This document shows, one piece after another, positions 1-6,121 of a stretch of DNA of 9,498 nt. Source of the DNA: Flavobacteriaceae bacterium UBA5079. Its GTDB lineage: Bacteria; Bacteroidota; Bacteroidia; Flavobacteriales; Flavobacteriaceae. Below the pieces are notes generated by a model. The model did no database searches. It worked only from the letters and a program-made list of their open reading frames with translations, and was not told the DNA's origin. Location: contig DIAL01000014.1 in assembly GCA_002414705.1 (NCBI GenBank), positions 47,736 through 57,233 of the forward strand. The letters are read 5' to 3'. Both the position numbers and the translations under genes were made by a program. Within the stretch, counting starts at the first letter, position 1. Each line of letters opens with the position of its first letter.

Positions 1-1
1 A

Positions 2-460
2 TCTATGGATTTACAGGTAGAAGGCGAAAATAATGAACAAATCGTATTACAAACATATCAAGAAAATGATACGCTTTTTATTGGAAGTGCTTACCAACCT
101 TTATTTGTGAAACCAGATGATAAGTTAGCGGCTCATAAAAAAATATCCATCGAATTAACGCTGGAAATTCCTGAAAATTTAACAGTAACAATTACTAGCG
201 ATATTGCATCTGTTTTCGCATCAGGAACATTTAAATTTTTGACAGCCGAATTATTAAACGGTCATTTTAAGGCTCAAAAATATACAGGTAGTTTACAAGT
301 GGATACTCTGCATGGAAATATAGAATTGGAAGTACGTTCTGGAAAATTAGATTTAAACACAAAGCAAGGAGTTATTACGCAAGAAAAAATATCATTAGGA
401 ACAAATCAAATTTCATTGAATTCCATAAATGGTAATATAAGCGTAACAAAAACCCAATAA
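2..460 (+). CDS. C-terminal part of a DUF4097/GIN-like beta-strand-repeat protein (5' partial)
   Basis: The frame is open to the left edge, so this is probably the tail of a longer protein; an in-frame ATG at 5 exists but nothing shows that it is the true start. The visible ~152 residues are rich in short alternating hydrophobic strands separated by Gly/Asn turns (for example LDTK-, NSING- and GNIxV-type turns towards the end). This resembles the repeated beta-strand pattern of DUF4097 or head-GIN-domain proteins, which Bacteroidota often export to the envelope. No catalytic motif is visible. The gene ends in tandem stops (TAA then TAG, 458-463). lspA follows 55 bp later on the same strand, so co-transcription is possible. 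The family is inferred from pattern only; another beta-helix or beta-solenoid protein is an alternative. The N-terminus, and therefore any signal peptide or lipobox, lies outside the window. Confidence 0.6.
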   Translation, partial: SMDLQVEGENNEQIVLQTYQENDTLFIGSAYQPLFVKPDDKLAAHKKISIELTLEIPENLTVTITSDIASVFASGTFKFLTAELLNGHFKAQKYTGSLQVDTLHGNIELEVRSGKLDLNTKQGVITQEKISLGTNQISLNSINGNISVTKTQ

Positions 461-466
461 TAGTGC

Positions 467-474
467 TATTTTTG
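467..474 (+). promoter_or_regulatory. Possible -7 element upstream of lspA
   Basis: TATTTTTG matches the Bacteroidota -7 consensus TAnnTTTG at every fixed position and lies 41 bp before the lspA start. No TTG-type -33 element is visible 17-23 bp upstream, and A/T-rich DNA yields such matches by chance, so this is a weak candidate. If used, it would give lspA a leader of about 35 nt carrying the inverted repeat at 491-506. Confidence 0.3.
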
Positions 475-490
475 TGCTTCAATTTTAAAA

Positions 491-506
491 TAGTTCCAAA
501 GAACTA
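491..506 (+). repeat. Perfect inverted repeat in the lspA leader
   Basis: TAGTTC-CAAA-GAACTA is a perfect 6-bp inverted repeat with a 4-nt loop, ending 9 bp before the lspA ATG. It could be a small RNA hairpin in the leader or a dyad operator. No T-run follows, so it does not look like an intrinsic terminator for the upstream gene. The function is unknown. Confidence 0.4.
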
Positions 507-515
507 GAACCTATT

Positions 516-1130
516 ATGTCTTTAAAAAAATCCATTCTTTTTATAATTCTCATTTTACTAATAGATCAAGTGAGTAAAATATATATAAAAACACATTTCG
601 TTTTAGGCGAGGACGTGAGCGTTTTTAGTTGGTTTAAAATTTATTTTATTGAAAATGATGGCATGGCCTGGGGAACCAAGATTAGCGATTTTGTGAGTTT
701 TATTTCAGATAGGACGGCTAAAATTTCGTTAACTCTTTTTAGGATTGTTGCTATTTTTGGAATTGGTTACTGGTTATATGATGCCACCAAAAAGCAACAG
801 TCGCAAATTCTCATTTGGGCAGTAGCATTAATATTTGCAGGCGCATTGGGGAATATTATAGATTCCGTTTTTTATGGCGTTTTATTTAATGATAGTTTTA
901 GTCAAGTAGCTAGTTTTATGCCTGCTTCGGGTGGTTATGATAATTTGTTTCATGGTAAAGTAGTAGATATGCTTTATTTCCCGTTGTGGAAAGGCTATTT
1001 GCCAGAATGGTTACCATTTTATGGTGGTGAATATTTCACCTTTTTCGAGCCTGTTTTTAATATAGCTGATATGGCTATAAGTACAGGTTTCGGATTATTA
1101 ATTGTGTTTAATAAAAGAGCTTTCGCGTAA
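516..1130 (+). CDS. lspA: Lipoprotein signal peptidase (signal peptidase II)
   Basis: LspA is an inner-membrane aspartic protease that cleaves the signal peptide of diacylglyceryl-modified prolipoproteins just before the lipidated cysteine, acting after Lgt. The 204-residue protein has four hydrophobic segments (about 6-22, 68-88, 97-116 and 183-199). The family motifs are present: DQxSK (D17-K21), the ENDGMAWG segment (46-53) in place of the usual NxGxAF, GALGNIID (109-116), VVDM (149-152) and FNIAD (181-185). By family knowledge the catalytic pair is D151 and D185. The protein is longer than the usual ~160-170 residues because of insertions between D116 and D151 and between D151 and D185. 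ATG 516 is the first start after an in-frame TAA. No Shine-Dalgarno is visible. It follows the beta-strand-repeat gene and converges with the fthC operon. Confidence 0.95.
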   Translation: MSLKKSILFIILILLIDQVSKIYIKTHFVLGEDVSVFSWFKIYFIENDGMAWGTKISDFVSFISDRTAKISLTLFRIVAIFGIGYWLYDATKKQQSQILIWAVALIFAGALGNIIDSVFYGVLFNDSFSQVASFMPASGGYDNLFHGKVVDMLYFPLWKGYLPEWLPFYGGEYFTFFEPVFNIADMAISTGFGLLIVFNKRAFA

Positions 1131-1147
1131 AAATTGAAGCGTCAGGG

Positions 1148-1163
1148 TTTCAAAGCTACAAAG
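1148..1163. repeat. Short 8-bp-period CAAAG repeat downstream of lspA
   Basis: TTTCAAAG followed directly by CTACAAAG gives two copies of an nnnCAAAG unit with an 8-bp period, in the convergent gap between lspA and fthC. The overlapping AGCTA (1154-1158) and TAGCT (1169-1173) form a weak 5-bp inverted repeat. This may be a remnant of a longer intergenic repeat or part of a weak bidirectional 3' end; two units alone could also be chance. Confidence 0.25.
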
Positions 1164-1232
1164 TTAAATAGCTCATAACATTTCACTTAAAGCTATAATT
1201 TAGAATGTTTTAAACAATTATGGTCTAATCTT

Positions 1233-1319
1233 CTAGCCAAAAATATATTTCAGAACATAGTAAATTAAAATTGCCATTATTATAGCGCCAATTACTTCAT
1301 TTCTGCTTTTATCATTCAT
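1233..1319 (-). CDS. Possible 28-residue single-span membrane peptide
   Basis: On the minus strand an ATG at 1317-1319 opens 28 codons ending in TAG. The predicted peptide starts with a charged segment (MNDKSRNE) followed by a hydrophobic stretch of about 18 residues (VIGAIIMAILIYYVLKYI) and ends FG, fitting a single membrane span with a charged N-terminus. The frame is open further upstream to a stop that overlaps the end of fthC, with a GTG giving a possible 34-residue form. It lies 26 bp downstream of the fthC stop on the same strand, so it would sit at the end of that operon. There is no known family and no clear ribosome-binding site. A decayed fragment or a chance ORF in A/T-rich DNA are real alternatives. 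Confidence 0.25.
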   Translation of the reverse strand: MNDKSRNEVIGAIIMAILIYYVLKYIFG

Positions 1320-1345
1320 AAATAGAAATATTACTTTAGGCACAA

Positions 1346-1909
1346 TTAAAACTGATACGTTTTATTTGGTGTCACACAAATGTCCAAAGGCACATCATTT
1401 TCAAAAATGCCTTCAATATGGTTTTCAGCTTCAAAAAAGGAAAGTCCTATTTTAAGGGTTTCAGGTTTGCAGTCTTTTAAGAAACTATCATAAAACCCTT
1501 TGCCATAACCAACACGATGGCCTTGCTTATCAAAAGCTAATAAAGGAATAAACACCACGTTAATTAAATTTGAAGCTATAGGAATCCCATCCACAGGTTC
1601 CGGAATATGGTATTTGTTTTTTTTAATTAGAGTAGCATCTGTTAATAAGAAATGCGATAGATTGGTAGTTGAAAAATCACTTTTTGAAACAATAATATGT
1701 TTATCTTTTCCGGAAAGAATACTTAAAATATAATCGGTGTTAATTTCTTTTTGTTCGGTTATAGATAGAAAAATATGGTAATAAGAAAAATCCCAAATGG
1801 CTAACTGTAATAGATTATTAGCAATCTGAAAGCTTAAATTGTCAATCGTCTCAGATGAAAGTGCTTGCCGTTTTTGTTTATAGATTTTTCGTAATTCCGA
1901 TTTCGTCAT
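1346..1909 (-). CDS. fthC: 5-formyltetrahydrofolate cyclo-ligase
   Basis: This cytosolic enzyme (also called MTHFS or YgfA) uses ATP to convert 5-formyltetrahydrofolate to 5,10-methenyltetrahydrofolate, recycling a storage or inhibitory folate into one-carbon metabolism. The 187-residue length is normal. Family features are a basic N-terminus (KSELRKIYKQKRQ, residues 3-15) that contributes to ATP binding, an IPEP segment (102-105), the signature GYGKGFYD (134-141, equivalent to GxGGGYYD), and a late NDVPLD (171-176) matching the usual (H/N)DxxLD. K137 in place of the third glycine is the only mild deviation. It starts 19 bp after the zinc-deacylase gene and is the last clear gene of the minus-strand operon. 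Folates are polyglutamylated in cells, which makes its company with a glutamate ligase notable, although the link is unproven. Confidence 0.93.
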   Translation of the reverse strand: MTKSELRKIYKQKRQALSSETIDNLSFQIANNLLQLAIWDFSYYHIFLSITEQKEINTDYILSILSGKDKHIIVSKSDFSTTNLSHFLLTDATLIKKNKYHIPEPVDGIPIASNLINVVFIPLLAFDKQGHRVGYGKGFYDSFLKDCKPETLKIGLSFFEAENHIEGIFENDVPLDICVTPNKTYQF

Positions 1910-1928
1910 ATTCTACCCAATTAAATGC

Positions 1929-2894
1929 TTAATGCTTTAAACGAGCCGTAATATGAAACAAAGCATCACCTTGATACACCAATGGTGATTCATTCACATT
2001 AATAATATAACCAGAACTTTCAGCACGAACAAAGTGATTAAATTTGCCATAAGGATCGGTAATATTTCCAAGAATATCATCTTTTTTTACTTTGGTTCCT
2101 GTAATAACCGAAGCTTTAAACATCCCAGAATAATTGGCACGTTGCCATTTGCTGGCCATAATAAATACGGGTTTTTGTTTGGGCTCGGTAACTTTAAATT
2201 TAGAACCTAACATACCTAGACTATTCAGTACACGTTTGGCACCATTAACACCAGTATTGGTAATGTTTACATCTATATGATGCGATTTCCCACCTTCAAA
2301 CAACAACATAGAAATACCCGCTTTATAGGATGTATCTCTAAAAGACTTTTTTAAATTTTTTGAATACAAAACAAAAGGCGCACCAAAGGTTTTAGCTAAC
2401 GCATCTAATCTATTACTGTTTTTAACAATACGGACTTGTGGTGCATTAAAACGACCAGCACCTCCTGTATGAAAATCAAGTACATAATCAACTTGGTTTA
2501 ATACTTCATTTACTAATTTATAAGCGACTCTGCTCGCTAACGATCCATTTTTTAATCCAGGAAAAACCCGATTTAAATCGCGACCATCTGGGAATTCTCG
2601 ACTTAAATTAATAAAACCAAAAATATTAATAATTGGGATACAAATAATGGTTCCACATTTGGGTTTATTAATGCCTTTTGCAATAAGTTGGCGCACAATT
2701 TCAATACCATTTAATTCATCACCATGAATACCCGCTGTTAATAAAACCGTTGGGCCCTCTTTTTTGGCGCGTTCAATAATTATGGGTACATCAATAGAGG
2801 ATGCTGTGTGGAGTTTGGCAACATCAAAATTAAGCTCGTAGCTTTTGCCTGGCTCAATATTTTCACCTAAAATGGTTATGATTTTTTGCGACAT
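1929..2894 (-). CDS. Succinylglutamate desuccinylase/aspartoacylase-family zinc hydrolase (predicted deacylase or glutamate-tail carboxypeptidase)
   Basis: This 321-residue protein belongs to the AstE/AspA branch of the M14 carboxypeptidase fold (COG3608-like). Visible zinc ligands are H57 and E60 in GIHGDE (55-60) and H142 in DFHTGG (140-145). Substrate-binding residues are in RDLNR (105-109), and E200 in FEGG (199-202) fits the catalytic glutamate. The C-terminal part (about 245-318) resembles the small beta-rich domain typical of the family, with a GTKVKKDD turn followed by SSGYI. There is no signal peptide, so it is cytosolic. Family members remove acyl groups from, or cleave amide bonds to, aspartate or glutamate. 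It lies 2 bp downstream of rimK, which suggests that it acts on RimK products, for instance removing added glutamates; this is inference. True AstE of arginine catabolism is less likely because no other ast genes are nearby. Confidence 0.85.
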   Translation of the reverse strand: MSQKIITILGENIEPGKSYELNFDVAKLHTASSIDVPIIIERAKKEGPTVLLTAGIHGDELNGIEIVRQLIAKGINKPKCGTIICIPIINIFGFINLSREFPDGRDLNRVFPGLKNGSLASRVAYKLVNEVLNQVDYVLDFHTGGAGRFNAPQVRIVKNSNRLDALAKTFGAPFVLYSKNLKKSFRDTSYKAGISMLLFEGGKSHHIDVNITNTGVNGAKRVLNSLGMLGSKFKVTEPKQKPVFIMASKWQRANYSGMFKASVITGTKVKKDDILGNITDPYGKFNHFVRAESSGYIINVNESPLVYQGDALFHITARLKH

Positions 2895-2896
2895 AT

Positions 2897-3772
2897 TTAT
2901 TTTTTATTTCGCTCAATAAAGGAAATAATGGCTTTAGCAATATTTTTACCTGTTGCACCTTCTATACCTTCTAATCCTGGAGTAGAATTGACTTCTAATA
3001 GTAAAGGTCCTCTGGATGATTGTAACATATCCACACCACAAACAGGAAGTTTTAAAGCGCGAGCAGCTTCCATAGCTAAACGAATTTCACCATCACTTAA
3101 TTTAATAATATTTGCCGATCCGCCTCTATGTAAGTTGGAACGAAATTCGCCATCCTTACCTTGGCGTTTCATAGCACCTACCACTTGACCGTCTACTATT
3201 AAGGCACGCAAATCTGCTCCTTTGGCTTCTTTAATAAATTCTTGAACAATAACGCGTGCTTCTAGACCATTAAAGGCTTCTAAAACCGATTCGGCAGCAT
3301 TTTTTGTTTCAGCTAAAACCACACCTAAACCCTGCGTGCCTTCTAGTAGTTTTATAATAACTGGAACACCACCAACGTGTTCTATAACTTCTTCTACATC
3401 GCGAGAATAATTGGTGAAAACCGTTTTTGGCATGCCAATTCCTGCTTTGCTTAAAAGCTGTAAACTTTTTAATTTATCGCGAGAACGCAAAATAGCACCC
3501 GATGAAACAATAGAAAAGACTCCCATCATTTCAAATTGCCTTACCACAGCACAGCCATAGAATGTAACCGATGCACCAATTCGTGGTATAATAGCATCTA
3601 CATAATCCAGATAACGGTCTTTATAATATATGGTAGGTTTTTCTTTTTCAATGATGATATCGCACTTTAATGGGTCGATAACTTCAATTCTATGATTGCG
3701 TTTTTTTGCTTCCTCAACCAAACGTTGAGTTGAGTATAAATGCGGATTCCTAGATAGGATAACTATATTCAT
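2897..3772 (-). CDS. rimK: RimK-family ATP-grasp alpha-L-glutamate ligase
   Basis: RimK enzymes use ATP to form an acyl phosphate on a carboxylate and then add L-glutamate. E. coli RimK extends the C-terminus of ribosomal protein S6 and also makes poly-alpha-glutamate; archaeal relatives (MptN, CofF) glutamylate cofactors. The 291 residues match the E. coli size. Motifs in order: PRIGAS (63-68) in the N-terminal domain, K141 and GTQGLGV (145-151) of the ATP-grasp lid, QEFI (177-180), ADLR (186-189), MKR (201-203), [10 protein letters not shown] (209-218), GVDML (246-250) and [12 protein letters not shown] (260-271), which carries the metal-binding E260 and N262. The catalytic core therefore looks intact. 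It starts 2 bp after the rimB-like gene and ends 2 bp before the zinc hydrolase. Membership of the family is clear; the actual acceptor (S6, a cofactor, or another protein) is not known. Confidence 0.93.
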   Translation of the reverse strand: MNIVILSRNPHLYSTQRLVEEAKKRNHRIEVIDPLKCDIIIEKEKPTIYYKDRYLDYVDAIIPRIGASVTFYGCAVVRQFEMMGVFSIVSSGAILRSRDKLKSLQLLSKAGIGMPKTVFTNYSRDVEEVIEHVGGVPVIIKLLEGTQGLGVVLAETKNAAESVLEAFNGLEARVIVQEFIKEAKGADLRALIVDGQVVGAMKRQGKDGEFRSNLHRGGSANIIKLSDGEIRLAMEAARALKLPVCGVDMLQSSRGPLLLEVNSTPGLEGIEGATGKNIAKAIISFIERNKK

Positions 3773-3774
3773 GA

Positions 3775-4194
3775 TTATTTTTTATTAAATGATAGATTCT
3801 GCAAGTCCACATCAACTAGAAATTTTTTAGCTAAAAATTGTCTGCCAATTAATACAGGAAATCGCATGTCATCACGTGTGCTTAAAGTTAAGTTAATCTT
3901 GTAAGTTTTTCCAAAGAATATGACTTCAGATTTTATTTTGAACCTATTTTCTTTGTAGCCATTACTGCTTTTTACATCGGTTTGGGTGTATTCCGTAAAA
4001 ACAACCTCTTTTCCATTAAAGTTAGGATGGCCTTTGCTGTAAAATTTACAGCGTAAGGTGTTATTTTCTTCAATAATTTTTGAACAATGAATAGCAGATG
4101 TATAAGCACCTGTATCTATTTTGGCATCAATTTCAAATAAATTAAGTAGTGGGAAGTCTATTTTATCAACCCTTCCAATGAGTTGTTTTGTCAT
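3775..4194 (-). CDS. rimB: RimB-like retropepsin-fold protease (PF05618, 'ATP-dependent zinc protease' family)
   Basis: This 139-residue cytosolic protein has a retropepsin-like layout. A DTGA motif (27-30) is followed by TSAIH (32-36), giving the aspartic-protease catalytic site DTGAxTS, and the second signature is hydrophobic-hydrophobic-Gly in VLIGR (114-118). The family is often misnamed 'ATP-dependent zinc protease' although no zinc motif is seen here. Its members sit beside rimK; in Pseudomonas the rimABK locus includes this protein, RimB, which acts with RimK in S6 modification. As one Asp motif is present per chain, it probably works as a dimer. It is the first gene of the minus-strand operon and diverges from uvrC. 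It may trim polyglutamate tails or process the modified protein. The family call is firm, the role is by analogy. Confidence 0.85.
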   Translation of the reverse strand: MTKQLIGRVDKIDFPLLNLFEIDAKIDTGAYTSAIHCSKIIEENNTLRCKFYSKGHPNFNGKEVVFTEYTQTDVKSSNGYKENRFKIKSEVIFFGKTYKINLTLSTRDDMRFPVLIGRQFLAKKFLVDVDLQNLSFNKK

Positions 4195-4217
4195 GTTTTA
4201 ATTTTTAAAAAAGTGTT

Positions 4218-4246
4218 GTAAGTTAGTAAAACGGACATTTTTTCAA
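4218..4246 (-). promoter_or_regulatory. Weak promoter candidate for the rimB-rimK operon
   Basis: Read on the minus strand, TTG (4244-4246) is followed after 18 bp by TAACTTAC (4218-4225), which keeps TAnnTT of the -7 consensus but loses the final TG. The spacing fits the TTG-N17-23-TAnnTTTG layout reported for Flavobacterium, and the expected start point would give a leader of about 15-20 nt before the rimB ATG. The imperfect -7 makes this a tentative call. Confidence 0.25.
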
Positions 4247-4314
4247 TACATTTTATATCTAAAAATTAACAGGTTTTTATTTAGCTAATGTAACCTTAAA
4301 AATATAGAAATAAG

Positions 4315-4322
4315 TACCTTTG
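4315..4322 (+). promoter_or_regulatory. Promoter -7 element immediately upstream of uvrC
   Basis: TACCTTTG is a perfect match to TAnnTTTG and ends only 5 bp before the uvrC ATG (4328). Since transcription normally starts several bases downstream of this element, the uvrC mRNA would begin at or very near the start codon, making it leaderless or nearly so. No good TTG -33 element is seen at the expected distance, which keeps the call moderate. The rest of the 133-bp divergent region (4195-4327) is A/T-rich with no other clear site. Confidence 0.45.
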
Positions 4323-4327
4323 ATACT

Positions 4328-6121
4328 ATGCCTAAAACTGCTCTAGAAATACAATTAAAAACCTTGCCAAATGAGCCAGGTGTTTATCAATATTATGATA
4401 ACGAAGGTAAGATTTTATATGTAGGTAAAGCAAAAAATTTAAAAAAACGTGTGAGTTCGTATTTCACGAAAACGCACGATAGCGGTAAGACACGTGTTCT
4501 GGTAAAGAAAATTGCAAGTATTAAACACATTGTTGTTAACACTGAAACAGATGCCTTATTATTAGAAAATAATCTGATAAAAAAATACAGACCTCGTTAT
4601 AATGTGTTGTTGAAAGATGATAAAACATATCCGTGGATTTGTATAAAAAACGAACGCTTTCCAAGAGTGTTTTCTACACGGCGAGTCATTAAGGATGGTT
4701 CGGAATACTTTGGGCCTTATACAAGTATGAAAACGGTTTCCACATTATTGGATTTAATTCGTGGGCTGTTTTTATTGCGGACATGTAATTACGATTTGTC
4801 TTCAGAAAAAATTCACTCTGGAAAATATAAAGTCTGTTTAGAATACCATTTAGGAAATTGTAAAGGTCCATGCGAAGGTCTTGAAACAGAAACAGCCTAT
4901 CATACTAATATTGCATCTATAAAGGAAATTTTGAAAGGAAATTTTAAAACATCTTTAGTGCAATTTAAAAGTCAAATGAAAGCTTTGGCGGAAAACATGG
5001 AATTTGAAGAAGCGCAAATAATTAAAGAGAAAATTGATGTGCTAGAAAATTACCAAGCCAAATCTACAATCGTAAATCCTAATATTAGTAATGTAGATGT
5101 GTTTTCAATTATGAGCGACGAAGGCTATGGATATGTTAATTTCCTTCAAATATCATACGGATCTATTATTCGTTCGCACACATTAGAAATTAAAAAGAAA
5201 CTAGATGAAACCGATAAGGAGTTATTGGAACTTGCTATTACAGAAATCCGACAGCGTTTTAACTCCAATTCAAAAGAAATTTATGTACCTTTTCAAGTAG
5301 ATTTAGGCGAAGAGTTGAAAATTACCATTCCTAAATTAGGAGATAAAAAACATATTTTAGATTTATCGCTTCGGAACGCCAAATATTACCGTATGGAACG
5401 TTTTAAGCAAGTTAAAATTACGGATCCAGACCGTCATGTCAATCGGATTATGGCACAAATGAAATTGGATTTACGGTTAGGCGAAGAGCCAAGACATATA
5501 GAGTGTTTTGATAACTCAAACATTCAAGGAACGCATCCTGTTGCAGCTTGTGTGGTTTTTAAAAATGGAAAGCCCAGTAAAAAAGATTACAGACATTTTA
5601 ATATTAAAACGGTTGAGGGTCCTGATGATTTTGCCTCTATGGAAGAAGTTGTTTTTAGGCGTTACAAGCGTTTGTTAGATGAAGAAAAATCGTTGCCACA
5701 ACTTATAATTATTGATGGAGGAAAAGGGCAATTATCATCTGCATTAAAAAGTTTAGACGCTTTAAATTTGCGTGGTAAGATTGCAATAATCGGAATTGCG
5801 AAACGTTTGGAAGAATTATTCTATCCAGATGATCCAATTCCCTTATATTTAGATAAAAAAAGTGAAACTCTGAAAATTATTCAACAATTACGAAATGAAG
5901 CACACCGTTTTGGAATTGAACATCACCGTAATAAACGAAGTAAAACCGCGTTAAATACCGAGTTGGAAACCATTCCTGGGATTGGCGAAAAAACGATTGT
6001 CGATTTATTAAAACATTTTAAGTCGGTTAAACGGATTTCAGAAGCAACAAAACAAGAATTGGAAGATGCAGTTGGTCTTTCTCGCGCAAGTAAAGTTTAT
6101 AATTATTATAACAGTTTATGA
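4328..6121 (+). CDS. uvrC: Excinuclease ABC subunit C
   Basis: UvrC makes both incisions around a bulky DNA lesion after UvrA/UvrB loading in nucleotide excision repair. The 597 residues show the standard order. First is the N-terminal GIY-YIG nuclease (GVY 18-20, YVG 31-33, R41, E80), which cuts 3' of the damage. Next is a cysteine cluster (C153, C170, C178, C182) matching the iron-sulfur ligands described for E. coli UvrC. The UVR motif that binds UvrB is at about 205-242. The RNase H-like 5' nuclease follows with D395 (CFDNSN), D463 (IDGGKGQL) and probably H533 (EHHRNKR) as the DDH triad. Tandem helix-hairpin-helix motifs (IPGIGEKT near 549, then AVGLSRA near 581) end the protein. All key residues are present, so it should be active. 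It shares the ATGA at 6118-6121 with the downstream patatin gene. Expression probably starts from the element at 4315-4322. Confidence 0.97.
   Translation: MPKTALEIQLKTLPNEPGVYQYYDNEGKILYVGKAKNLKKRVSSYFTKTHDSGKTRVLVKKIASIKHIVVNTETDALLLENNLIKKYRPRYNVLLKDDKTYPWICIKNERFPRVFSTRRVIKDGSEYFGPYTSMKTVSTLLDLIRGLFLLRTCNYDLSSEKIHSGKYKVCLEYHLGNCKGPCEGLETETAYHTNIASIKEILKGNFKTSLVQFKSQMKALAENMEFEEAQIIKEKIDVLENYQAKSTIVNPNISNVDVFSIMSDEGYGYVNFLQISYGSIIRSHTLEIKKKLDETDKELLELAITEIRQRFNSNSKEIYVPFQVDLGEELKITIPKLGDKKHILDLSLRNAKYYRMERFKQVKITDPDRHVNRIMAQMKLDLRLGEEPRHIECFDNSNIQGTHPVAACVVFKNGKPSKKDYRHFNIKTVEGPDDFASMEEVVFRRYKRLLDEEKSLPQLIIIDGGKGQLSSALKSLDALNLRGKIAIIGIAKRLEELFYPDDPIPLYLDKKSETLKIIQQLRNEAHRFGIEHHRNKRSKTALNTELETIPGIGEKTIVDLLKHFKSVKRISEATKQELEDAVGLSRASKVYNYYNSL

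Noticed and set aside
2886..3188. 100-codon plus-strand ORF opposite rimK
   Set aside because: It lies entirely antisense to the clearly conserved rimK coding sequence, and its translation has no recognisable family or exported-protein features.
4689..4871. 60-codon minus-strand ORF inside uvrC
   Set aside because: It is antisense to the conserved UvrC cysteine region, with no start signal or family match; a frame shadow.
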